DNA of 8,540 nt from Oscillospiraceae bacterium (GTDB taxonomy: Bacteria > Bacillota > Clostridia > Oscillospirales > Oscillospiraceae): assembly GCA_017458025.1 (NCBI GenBank), contig JAFTGG010000242.1:1-8540 (forward strand), written 5' to 3'. Under the pieces are notes generated by a model. The model had not been told where the DNA came from. It saw only the letters and a program-made list of their open reading frames with translations, and ran no database searches. Positions 1 to 6,168 of the stretch are shown here, one piece after another (position 1 is the stretch's first letter; each line of letters begins with the position of its first letter). Both the position numbers and the translations under genes were made by a program.

Positions 1-20
1 CATATGTAAAAGCCTCCTTT
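1..20 (-). promoter_or_regulatory. Start codon and Shine-Dalgarno of a divergent gene leaving the window
   Basis: On the minus strand a strong Shine-Dalgarno (AAAGGAGG, 20-13) is followed after 9 nt by an ATG at 3-1, the last codon in the window. This looks like the translation start of a gene transcribed leftwards, divergent from the WYL regulator at 119. Nothing of the product is visible. WYL-type regulators are often divergent from a target, so it could be controlled by that protein, but this is only an inference from position. Confidence 0.5.
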
Positions 21-40
21 CAAATTGCAGCGATTCGTTC

Positions 41-70
41 TTGACGCGCTCTGCGTTCTTTTGGTATACT
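41..70 (+). promoter_or_regulatory. Sigma-A type promoter of the WYL regulator gene
   Basis: TTGACG (41-46, 5 of 6 to the -35 consensus) and TATACT (65-70, 5 of 6 to the -10 consensus) are separated by 18 nt. Transcription should start near 77, giving a leader of about 40 nt before the ATG at 119. Confidence 0.75.
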
Positions 71-118
71 GATCCTAACAGCATATCTGTACGATAAACA
101 GGACAGGAGGGACGCGCG

Positions 119-1159
119 ATGCCGAGATCGTCCGGACAAAAGCTCAAGCTGCTCTATATCATGGATTATCTGCTGCAAAATTCCGACGCGGAGCACCCCG
201 TCACGACCCGCCAGCTCATCAGTCACCTCGCCGCGCACGATATCGCCGCCGAGCGCAAGAGCATCTACGACGACATCGAGGCGCTCCGCACCTACGGCTT
301 GGACGTCGAGCAGGTCGCCGACGGGCAGCTCTACGGATACTACGTTGCGTCGCGGCGCTTCGAGCTGCCGGAGCTCAAGCTCCTCGTGGACAGCGTACAG
401 TCGTCGAAGTTCATCACGCAGCGCAAGACCAACGCGCTCATCAAGAAGATCGAAACGCTCGCAAGCAGCTACGACGCGCAGCGGCTCCATCGGCAGGTCT
501 ACGTCGCGAACCGCGTCAAGACCATGAACGAGTCGATCTACTACAACGTCGACGCCATTCACGCGGGCATTTCGGAGGATAAGAAGATCCGCTTCAAATA
601 CTTCGAGTACACCGTTACGAAGGAGCGCCGCTATCGCAGGGACGGCGCGTACTATATCGTCAGCCCCTACGCGCTGACGTGGGACGACGAGAACTATTAT
701 ATGGTCGCTTACGAGACGGAGACGGACAGCATCCGCCACTACCGCGTGGACAAGATGACGAACATCGCAACGGTGGACGAGCCGCGCGACGGCGCGGAGG
801 CCTACCGCTCGCTGGACATGGCGATGTACTCGCGCAAGATGTTCGGCATGTTCTCCGGCACGGAGCAGCGCGTCAGGCTGCGCTTTGCGAACCGCCTTGT
901 CGGCGCAGTGCTCGACCGGCTTGGACAGGACGCGAGCATTATTCCCGACGGCGACGAGCATTTCACCGTCAGCGCGGACGTGGTCGTCAGCCCGCAGTTT
1001 TTCGCGTGGCTCTGCGGCTTCGGCGCGGACGCGCAGCTCCTCGCGCCGGAGAGCGCGGTGGAGCAGATGCGGGCGCATATCGGGCAGATCGCGGCGCTTT
1101 ACCGATATGCAGGCGCGATGCGCGCGCCGAACGGTACGGCGCTTCGCGAGAAGCGATAA
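119..1159 (+). CDS. WYL-domain transcriptional regulator with N-terminal HTH
   Basis: Predicted cytoplasmic transcription factor of 346 residues. Residues about 5-65 form a DeoR-like winged HTH (LLYIMDYLLQ, then TTRQLISHL and ERKSIYDDIEALRTYG as the recognition part). A WYL ligand-binding domain covers about 140-215, with the diagnostic block SPYALTWDDENYYMVAY at 182-198 followed by HYRVDKM (207-213). A C-terminal WCX-like segment lies at about 250-325. Architecture and length are typical of the HTH-WYL-WCX family, whose members bind small ligands or nucleic acid and regulate diverse genes, so the target cannot be read from sequence. The ATG at 119 is supported by AGGAGG at 105-110 with an 8-nt spacer. 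The gene has its own promoter (41-70) and a terminator directly after the TAA, so it appears monocistronic. The leftward gene starting at position 3 is a plausible target. Confidence 0.93.
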   Translation: MPRSSGQKLKLLYIMDYLLQNSDAEHPVTTRQLISHLAAHDIAAERKSIYDDIEALRTYGLDVEQVADGQLYGYYVASRRFELPELKLLVDSVQSSKFITQRKTNALIKKIETLASSYDAQRLHRQVYVANRVKTMNESIYYNVDAIHAGISEDKKIRFKYFEYTVTKERRYRRDGAYYIVSPYALTWDDENYYMVAYETETDSIRHYRVDKMTNIATVDEPRDGAEAYRSLDMAMYSRKMFGMFSGTEQRVRLRFANRLVGAVLDRLGQDASIIPDGDEHFTVSADVVVSPQFFAWLCGFGADAQLLAPESAVEQMRAHIGQIAALYRYAGAMRAPNGTALREKR

Positions 1160-1165
1160 AAGAAC

Positions 1166-1192
1166 GGCGCGGGAGCGATTCGCTCCCGCGCC
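1166..1192. terminator. Bidirectional intrinsic terminator between converging genes
   Basis: A perfect inverted repeat (GGCGCGGGAGCGA, 1 nt, then its complement) lies 6 nt after the WYL stop and 4 nt after the stop of the converging flavodoxin gene. On the minus strand the stem is followed by GTTCTTTTATC, a reasonable U-tract. On the plus strand it is followed by the weaker TGCTTTAT. It should serve both genes, and more strongly the minus-strand one. Confidence 0.85.
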
Positions 1193-1196
1193 TGCT

Positions 1197-1832
1197 TTAT
1201 GCCGGTATTCGTTTTACCAGATTTTTTCCCGCCTCATGCGCTTTTTGCAGGTCAACTGGAAATTGCGCGTCATGATGTTTCCGCTTTTCCTCGACGCTCC
1301 GCCTGAAATGCTCATTGAGCTGCGGGCGGTCGTTGTATTGGAACGTATTGTTGGCATGCACGGTCTCCGGCGGCATGCCGAAGCAGCTCTCCAGATACAT
1401 GTCGATGAGCTGCAGCGGCGCGGCGGCGTATTCCTTCTCCTGTTCCTCCGTCATGTTCATCGCGTAGAGGACGGCCGTGGGTATCTTTTTCGGCGAGTGC
1501 CCGGGATACAGCAGCCTCTCCCAAAAGGCGCGGAGCTGCGCCGTGACGTTCATATAGTAGATCGGCGAGGCGAACACGATGCCGTCCGCGTGGAACGTAT
1601 CGCGGAGCAAGTCCGTGATGCTGTCCTTGACGCGGCAGCCGAGGTCGTTCCGGTTGACCGTTAGCTGGCAGGCAAAGCAGCTCTTACAGCCGGGATAGAG
1701 CTAGTCGTAGAGGTTGATGGTTTCGATCTCCGCGTCCGGCGCGGCTTCCCTGACGCCGCTCAGAAACGATTCCAGCAGCTGCGCCGTATTGCACTTCTTG
1801 CGCGGGCCTCCGTTGACTGCGACGATTTTCAT
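1197..1832 (-). pseudogene. Flavodoxin-fold NAD(P)H-dependent oxidoreductase, interrupted by an in-frame TAG
   Basis: Second gene of a tandem flavodoxin pair. From the ATG at 1832 the frame reads MKIVAVNGGPRKKCNTAQLL, a flavodoxin-like FMN-phosphate loop, then meets TAG at 1703-1701 (codon 44). The same frame continues unbroken to TAA at 1199-1197, including GCKSCFACQ, the ASPIYYMNVTAQLRAFWERLLYPG block, and the C-terminal QFPVDLQKAHEAGKNL also seen in its neighbour. Full length would be 211 residues. The neighbour has Tyr42 at the stop (LYDYEFTGC against LYD-stop-LYPGC), so one base change from TAC or TAT explains it. AGGAGG at 1845-1840 with a 7-nt spacer is intact, and the ATG overlaps the upstream stop as ATGA. 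Everything but one codon is preserved, so it is either a very recent pseudogene, a sequencing error, or a read-through gene. Internal restart at TTG 1610 could give only the C-terminal two thirds without the FMN loop. Confidence 0.85.
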
Positions 1833-2503
1833 GCGCTTGCCTCCTTTGCTTTCTCCGCGAGCCGCTTGCCCAGCTCGTATGCGTTTTGCAGGTCGATGGG
1901 GAACTGCTTTTCCCGCTGCTCGCGCTTCTTCTCCTCTGGGAACATATTGACGTCGTAGCGGCTGTAATCGGTGAATTGGTAGGTATCGCAGGAATACAAA
2001 ATCTCATTGTAGCCGTAGAGCCTGCCCATCTCCTCGCCGGTGAAGCCGAGCAGCTTCGGGTAATCCACCTTTTCCATCAGCCATTCGGGGCAGTTCATCG
2101 TGTAGATCATCGCGGTCTGCACGCTCTTGTGCGGCACCTTGACGCGCTGGCCCTCCTCGTCTACAAGGTAGGTGTCCAGCGGAAACAGCAGCCGCTCCGC
2201 CAGATTGCGCACCTGCCCCGTGGGGTAACCGAAGTAAACGGGGCTGCCGATCACGATGATATCCGCCTCCTGCGCCTTCTCAATGATCGGGCGGACGCTG
2301 TCGCGGACGGCGCACACGCCGTTTGTTTTGCTGTTTTTGACCTTGCAGGCGAAGCAGCTCCGGCAGCCGGTGAACTCGTAATCGTAAAGATGCACCAGCT
2401 CCGTTTCCGCGCCCGCCTCCCGCGCGCCCTCCATCGCCTTTTCCAGCAACTGCGCCGTATTGAAGTGCTTGCGCGGGCTGCCGTTAAAAAATATCGCTTT
2501 CAC
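1829..2503 (-). CDS. Flavodoxin-fold NAD(P)H-dependent oxidoreductase (FMN reductase family)
   Basis: Predicted cytoplasmic flavoprotein of 224 residues. The N-terminus MKAIFFNGSPRKHFNTAQLL holds the GSPRK-x3-T loop that binds FMN phosphate. GSPVYFGYPTGQVRNLAERL (86-105) is the second flavin-contacting segment of this family. Between them is GCRSCFACK with C47, C50, C53 and a further C64 (spacing C-x2-C-x2-C-x10-C). This resembles the iron-sulfur flavoprotein pattern, but with a longer last gap than the classic one, so cluster binding is uncertain. The start is GTG at 2503, because AAGGAGG (2517-2511) sits 7 nt before it; an upstream GTG at 2521 would place the ribosome binding site inside the gene. 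It is first in a two-gene operon and overlaps the next gene by ATGA, implying translational coupling. A divergent HxlR regulator starts at 2746. Such regulators commonly control flavin reductases and quinone or azo reductases, so a redox or detoxification role is likely (inference). The substrate is unknown. Confidence 0.9.
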   Translation of the reverse strand: MKAIFFNGSPRKHFNTAQLLEKAMEGAREAGAETELVHLYDYEFTGCRSCFACKVKNSKTNGVCAVRDSVRPIIEKAQEADIIVIGSPVYFGYPTGQVRNLAERLLFPLDTYLVDEEGQRVKVPHKSVQTAMIYTMNCPEWLMEKVDYPKLLGFTGEEMGRLYGYNEILYSCDTYQFTDYSRYDVNMFPEEKKREQREKQFPIDLQNAYELGKRLAEKAKEASA

Positions 2504-2539
2504 GAAAAATCCTCCTTGCACTTTCCAAGCTCCTGTTGT

Positions 2540-2568
2540 ATTGTAAGAAATCGGGCAAGAAAATGCAA
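2540..2568 (-). promoter_or_regulatory. Candidate promoter of the flavodoxin operon
   Basis: On the minus strand, TTGCAT (2568-2563) and TACAAT (2545-2540, 5 of 6 to consensus) are 17 nt apart, placing the transcript start near 2533, about 30 nt before the GTG at 2503. The -35 box is weak (3 of 6), as expected for a promoter whose activity depends on a regulator. The divergent HxlR protein is the natural candidate. Confidence 0.55.
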
Positions 2569-2570
2569 GC

Positions 2571-2728
2571 AGGCAGAAAAAACTGCCTTATACGATTCTG
2601 CAATGAAAATAAGATATTTTCATTGCAGCCGCTGTGCTACGCACAGCGGCGCGTCTCATACGAAATGCAACGCGCCTTGCGGCGCTATAAAAAGTAGAAT
2701 ACTTCTACTTTTTAATGCATTTCAGTAT
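2571..2728 (+). repeat. Hairpin-rich repeat element / structured leader upstream of hxlR
   Basis: A chain of perfect stem-loops fills the divergent intergenic region: AGGCAG/CTGCCT (2571-2588, A6 loop); a 13-bp stem at 2598-2610 with 2616-2628; a 10-bp stem at 2628-2637 with 2641-2650 (loop TAC); GCGCC-TTGC-GGCGC (2672-2685); and an 11-bp stem at 2689-2699 with 2703-2713 (loop TAC). ATACGAAATGCA (2658-2669) pairs with TGCATTTC-A-GTAT (2716-2728) around the last two, giving a possible three-way junction that ends 2 nt before the hxlR SD (2731-2738). The core 2642-2694 recurs at 8241-8292, so this is probably a dispersed repeat. No convincing plus-strand promoter is visible; hxlR transcription may start within or before it. 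Confidence 0.7.
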
Positions 2729-2745
2729 TAAAAGGAGGCTGCTCT

Positions 2746-3129
2746 ATGGCGAAGGAAGATTTGACGCGGATGCTCCGCGACGGCGAGCTCGCGCCGGAGG
2801 AGATATGCCCCATTGTGTACGCGCTGAGCATCATCGGCCAGAAGTGGAAGATCCCCATTCTCTGGCATCTCGGCGAGGACGGGACGCTGCGCTACAATCA
2901 GCTCAAGCGCGGCGTTCGCGGCATCACCAACATCATGCTGACGCAATCGCTGCAAGAGCTGGAAGCCCACGGGCTCGTCAGCCGCGCGCAGCTGAGCGAT
3001 ATCCCGCCCCATGTGGAATACTCCATGACGGAGCGCGGCAAAACGCTGATCCCGCTCCTCGAAGCGATGGACGCCTGGGGCAAGGAGCAAATGGAGCTGG
3101 ATACGGGCAAAACGGCGCCCTCGCTGTGA
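2746..3129 (+). CDS. HxlR-family winged-helix transcriptional regulator
   Basis: A 127-residue DNA-binding protein with the complete HxlR/MarR-like signature. It has CPIVYALSIIGQKWKIPILW at 21-40, TLRYNQLKRGVRGITNIMLT at 47-66 (recognition helix about 59-73), LEAHGLVSR at 72-80, PPHVEYSMTERG at 87-98, and W111 near the dimer helix. Cys21 just before the first core helix matches the conserved cysteine by which relatives such as Bacillus YodB and HypR sense quinones, diamide or aldehydes; whether it is reactive here is inference. AAAGGAGG at 2731-2738 with a 7-nt spacer supports the ATG. The gene is divergent from the flavodoxin operon, the usual HxlR target arrangement, and 49 nt ahead of the RNA methyltransferase gene, with which it may be co-transcribed. 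Its upstream region is the hairpin-rich element at 2571-2728, whose inverted repeats could include the operator. Confidence 0.93.
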   Translation: MAKEDLTRMLRDGELAPEEICPIVYALSIIGQKWKIPILWHLGEDGTLRYNQLKRGVRGITNIMLTQSLQELEAHGLVSRAQLSDIPPHVEYSMTERGKTLIPLLEAMDAWGKEQMELDTGKTAPSL

Positions 3130-3178
3130 CGGGAGCGGCGCATGACGCAATGGGAGAAACCGGCAGGGAGGAGAGCGT

Positions 3179-3988
3179 ATGGAACGGAGCAGGATCCACG
3201 AGATCACCGATTTCGGCGCGCCGGAGCTGGACGTCTACGCGCGCCTCTCGGAGCGCGAGCTGCTGCGCCATGACGAGCCGCTGGAGGGACTGTTCATCGC
3301 GGAGAGCCCGAAGGTCATCGAGCGCGCGCTGGACGCCGGCTACGAGCCGGTATCGCTGCTGCTCGAACCGCGGCACGTCGAGGGCGAGGCGAAGAACGTG
3401 ATCGCGCGCTGCGACGCGCCGGTCTACACCGCGCCGCTGGACGTGCTGACGCGGCTCGTCGGCTTTCAACTGACGCGCGGCGTGCTTTGCGCCATGCGCC
3501 GCAAGCCGGAGCCGGCTGTCGAAGATGCCTGCGCCCACGCGCGGCGCGTCGCGGTGCTGGAGGACGTGATGAACCCGACGAATGTCGGCGCGATTTTCCG
3601 CAGCGCGGCGGCGCTGGGCATGGACGCGGTGCTGCTGACAAGCGGCTGCGCCGATCCGCTCTATCGCCGCGCGGTGCGCATGAGCATGGGCAACGTGTTC
3701 CTGCTTCCGTGGACGCGTGTCGGGGATGATTGGGGCGCGCGGCTCCATGCGCTGGGGTTTAAGACCTCCGCTATGGCGCACAACGGGGACGCGCTCTCCG
3801 TCGCCGGCCGGAGGCTCGCGGCGGAGCCGAGGCTCGCCGTGGTGCTCGGCGCCGAGGGCGACGGGCTCGCGCCGCGCACCATCGCGGATTGCGACTACAC
3901 CGTGCGAATCCCGATGGCACACGGCGTCGACTCTCTCAACGTCGCCGCGGCGAGCGCGGTGGCGTTTTGGGAATTGGGCAAAAAATAA
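3179..3988 (+). CDS. TrmH/SpoU-family RNA 2'-O-ribose methyltransferase
   Basis: Predicted SAM-dependent SPOUT-class methyltransferase of 269 residues that modifies a ribose 2'-OH in tRNA or rRNA in the cytoplasm. The C-terminal half carries all three trefoil-knot motifs: NPTNVGAIFRSAAALG (132-147, catalytic-type R141 and N135), VVLGAEGDGL (221-230), and IPMAHGVDSLNVAAASAV (244-261). The N-terminal about 110 residues form a substrate-binding domain (LEGLFIAESPKVIERAL at 35-51), as in the YsgA/RlmB-like subgroup, so the exact RNA target cannot be assigned. AGGGAGG at 3165-3171 with a 7-nt spacer supports the ATG. It lies 49 nt downstream of hxlR on the same strand. The TAA stop at 3986-3988 is inside the left arm of the shared terminator. 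I see no missing motif residue or truncation. Confidence 0.92.
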   Translation: MERSRIHEITDFGAPELDVYARLSERELLRHDEPLEGLFIAESPKVIERALDAGYEPVSLLLEPRHVEGEAKNVIARCDAPVYTAPLDVLTRLVGFQLTRGVLCAMRRKPEPAVEDACAHARRVAVLEDVMNPTNVGAIFRSAAALGMDAVLLTSGCADPLYRRAVRMSMGNVFLLPWTRVGDDWGARLHALGFKTSAMAHNGDALSVAGRRLAAEPRLAVVLGAEGDGLAPRTIADCDYTVRIPMAHGVDSLNVAAASAVAFWELGKK

Positions 3989-4016
3989 AGGCTGCGTCAC
4001 GCAGCCTTTATTTTTT
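3980..4016. terminator. Bidirectional intrinsic terminator shared by the methyltransferase gene and cadA
   Basis: A 17-bp perfect stem (AAAAAATAAAGGCTGCG, loop TCA, then its complement) has A-rich and U-rich outer ends, so it is an intrinsic terminator in both directions. Both converging genes end inside it: the methyltransferase TAA at 3986-3988 and the cadA TAA at 4010-4008. Each arm therefore holds a stop codon. Confidence 0.93.
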
Positions 4017-5876
4017 ATCCGATCGCAGGCACCGCATGGAGTTCAGCACCGCCAATACCGTGACGCCCACGTCGCCGAAGACGGCGAGCCACATGGTCGC
4101 ATATCCCAGCGCGCCGAGGATCAGCACGGCGAACTTGACCGCGAGCGCGAAGACGACGTTCTCGCGCACGATGCGCATGGTCTTTTTGCCGATGCGCACG
4201 GTCGCGGCGATCTTGCGCACGTCGTCGTCCATCAGCACGATGTCCGCCGCCTCGATGGCGGCGTCGGAGCCGAGCGAGCCCATCGCGACGCCGACGTCCG
4301 CGCGCATGAGCGCCGGCGCGTCGTTGATGCCGTCGCCGACGAACGCGACCTTGCCGCGCTCGCGCTTTAAAAGCGTTTCGAGCCACGCGACCTTGTCCGC
4401 CGGCAGCAGCTCGGCGTACACCTTGTCGATGCCGAGTTCGGCGGCGATGTCCAACGCGAGATCCTCGCGGTCGCCGGTCAGCATGACCGTGTGCTTCACG
4501 CCCGAGGCCTTGAGGTCGCGGATCGCTTCGACCGCGCCGCCTTTGAGCGTGTCGGCGATGATAAAGCAGCCGAGGTACCGCCCGTCGTGCGCGACATAGA
4601 CGACCGTGCCGATTTCGGGACAGGGTTCGTAGCTGACGCTGTAGCGCTCCAGCAGCTTGCCGTTGCCGGCGAGCAGCTCCCTGCCGTCCCAGATCGCGCG
4701 GATACCGTAGCCGCCGATCTCGGTCATGTCCGTAATGCGCCGCAGATCCGGCGGCTCGGTGTAGACCGCGCGGACGCTCTTGGCGATGGGATGGGTCGAC
4801 ATGGACTCCGCGTAGACGGCGGCGAGGACCAATTCGTCCGTGCGCGCGCCCCCGGCGGGAAGGAACTTCGTGACCTTGAACTCGCCCTTGGTCAGCGTGC
4901 CGGTTTTGTCGAACACCATCGTGTCGCACTCGGCGACGGCTTCGAGATAGTTGCCGCCCTTGACGAGCACGCCGATGCGCGACGCCGCGCCGATGCCGCC
5001 GAAAAAGCCCAGCGGCACGGAGATGACGAGCGCGCACGGACACGACACGATGAGGAAGATGCAGGCGCGATGGATCCAGCCGCCGAACGGCGCGCCGAGC
5101 ATGAGCGGCGGCACGATGGCGAGCAGCACCGCGCTGATCGTCACCGCGGGCGTGTAGATGCGCGCGAAGCGCGTGATAAATTTCTCAAGCCGCGCCTTCT
5201 TCTCGCTCGCGTTCTCCACGAGATCGAGGATCTTGGCGACCGTCGAGTCCTCGTACGCCTTGGTCACGCGCACGCGCAGCGTGCCCTCGCCGTTGATGCT
5301 GCCGCTGTAGATCTCGTCGCCCTCCGCGGCGCGGCGCGGCACGGATTCGCCGGTCAGCGCCGAGGTGTCGAGAAAGCTTTCGCCCGAGAGGATCACGCCG
5401 TCGAGCGGGACGCGTTCGCCCGCCTTGATCACCACGACGCTGCCGACCTCGACGTCGTCGGGATCGACGCTTCTGACGCCGGTTTTCGTCTCAAGGTTCG
5501 CGTACTCCGGCGCGATGCTCATCATCTCGCCGATGGAGGCGCGCGCCCTGCCGACGGCGACGCTCTGGAACAGCTCGCCGACCTGATAGAACAGCATGAC
5601 CGCCGTCGCCTCGGGATACTCGCCGATGGCGAACGCCGCGATGGTCGCGACCGCCATGAGAAAGCTCTCGTCGAACGCCTGACCGTGGCTCAGGTTGATC
5701 CACGCTTTTTTCAGCACGTCGTAACCGATGACAAGGTATGGGACGGCATACAGCGCCAGCCGCGCGAGCGCCGGAATACTCTCCGGCAGCACGAAGCGGT
5801 CCAGCGCGAAGACGGCGGCAAAGAGCGCAAGGGCGGCAATGATGCGCGAGCGCATCAATTCCTGTTTCGCTGTCAT
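4008..5876 (-). CDS. cadA: Zn/Cd/Pb-translocating P1B-type ATPase (CadA/ZntA-like)
   Basis: Inner-membrane efflux pump of 622 residues that exports divalent soft metals using ATP. Visible motifs are TGES 175-178 (actuator), C279-P280-C281 in the transport helix, DKTGT with phosphorylated D323, H362-P363 (the P1B-specific HP motif), MLTGD 465-469 and GDGINDAP 514-521 (hinge). K581 and D602 in the last two helices have the same 21-residue spacing as K693 and D714 of E. coli ZntA. These residues mark the Zn/Cd/Pb subgroup rather than Cu. Unlike typical CadA or ZntA it has no N-terminal HMA domain and starts almost directly with transmembrane helices; the HMA is a separate gene 62 nt upstream. 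ATG 5876 is preceded by GAGGTG with a short spacer. It is the last gene of the cadC-HMA-cadA operon, and its stop lies in the 3980-4016 terminator. Individual metal preference cannot be decided from sequence. Confidence 0.95.
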   Translation of the reverse strand: MTAKQELMRSRIIAALALFAAVFALDRFVLPESIPALARLALYAVPYLVIGYDVLKKAWINLSHGQAFDESFLMAVATIAAFAIGEYPEATAVMLFYQVGELFQSVAVGRARASIGEMMSIAPEYANLETKTGVRSVDPDDVEVGSVVVIKAGERVPLDGVILSGESFLDTSALTGESVPRRAAEGDEIYSGSINGEGTLRVRVTKAYEDSTVAKILDLVENASEKKARLEKFITRFARIYTPAVTISAVLLAIVPPLMLGAPFGGWIHRACIFLIVSCPCALVISVPLGFFGGIGAASRIGVLVKGGNYLEAVAECDTMVFDKTGTLTKGEFKVTKFLPAGGARTDELVLAAVYAESMSTHPIAKSVRAVYTEPPDLRRITDMTEIGGYGIRAIWDGRELLAGNGKLLERYSVSYEPCPEIGTVVYVAHDGRYLGCFIIADTLKGGAVEAIRDLKASGVKHTVMLTGDREDLALDIAAELGIDKVYAELLPADKVAWLETLLKRERGKVAFVGDGINDAPALMRADVGVAMGSLGSDAAIEAADIVLMDDDVRKIAATVRIGKKTMRIVRENVVFALAVKFAVLILGALGYATMWLAVFGDVGVTVLAVLNSMRCLRSDKK

Positions 5877-5916
5877 GGCGCGTCACCTCACAAATAGCGT
5901 GTCATTGCGATACCGC

Positions 5917-5937
5917 GGCCTGTGCCGGAGCACGGCC
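5917..5937 (-). other. Intercistronic hairpin between the HMA gene and cadA
   Basis: On the minus strand, GGCCGTGC and GCAC-A-GGCC form an 8-bp GC-rich stem with one bulged A and a TCCG loop, 1 nt after the HMA stop codon. No U-tract follows, so it is not an intrinsic terminator. It could stabilise the upstream message or set the ratio of chaperone to pump (inference). Confidence 0.4.
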
Positions 5938-5938
5938 G

Positions 5939-6154
5939 TCACGCAGTGATGACCGTATCGGGTTCGATTTGCTTCGCTTTCTTCACGACCGCGTCGAACA
6001 CCTCGTCAAATTTCTCGTCCGCGGCGACAAGCGTCAGCTTCTGCGTCATGAAGTTGACGCTGACCTCGTCCACGCCGTCGAGCTTGCTCAGCGCGTCCTG
6101 CAGCTTCTGCGCGCAGTTGGCGCAGTCGACCTCGCATTTGAATTTCTTTTTCAT
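5939..6154 (-). CDS. Stand-alone heavy-metal-associated (HMA) domain protein
   Basis: A 71-residue single-domain protein with the ferredoxin-like HMA fold: beta strand KKKFKCEVD, metal loop DCANC (C11 and C14), helix AQKLQDALSKLDGVDEV, and strands VSVNFMTQKLTLVA. The Asp before the CxxC is typical of Zn/Cd/Pb-type HMA domains such as that of ZntA rather than copper chaperones. C7 is an additional nearby cysteine. It very likely supplies in trans the metal-binding domain missing from the ATPase encoded just downstream, as a carrier or regulatory partner (inference). The start is supported by GGGAGG with a 9-nt spacer. The cadC stop TAG lies 14 nt upstream and runs into this ribosome binding site, suggesting translational coupling. 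The length matches a complete HMA domain with no extension. Confidence 0.9.
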   Translation of the reverse strand: MKKKFKCEVDCANCAQKLQDALSKLDGVDEVSVNFMTQKLTLVAADEKFDEVFDAVVKKAKQIEPDTVITA

Positions 6155-6168
6155 GGTAAAAGCCCTCC

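Noticed and set aside
20..1078. Minus-strand open frame of 352 codons opposite the WYL gene
   Set aside because: No motif or SD; the plus strand has a promoter, an SD and a complete family match.
1197..1703. General amber recoding, with TAG read as an amino acid throughout the genome
   Set aside because: cadC ends at TAG exactly after its last metal ligand, and its ribosome-binding context for the next gene overlaps that stop, so TAG works as a stop here.
2503..2521. Upstream GTG at 2521 as start of the intact flavodoxin gene
   Set aside because: It would place AAGGAGG inside the coding sequence. The GTG at 2503 has an ideal spacer and begins exactly at the conserved first beta strand.
2571..2728. 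CRISPR array or tRNA cluster reading of the serial hairpins
   Set aside because: Stems differ in sequence and spacing, no direct repeat unit recurs, and no tRNA T-loop or anticodon arm is present.
4491..5897. Plus-strand open frame of 468 codons opposite cadA
   Set aside because: Low-complexity Arg/Asp/Ala-rich translation lying antisense to a gene with complete P-type ATPase motifs.
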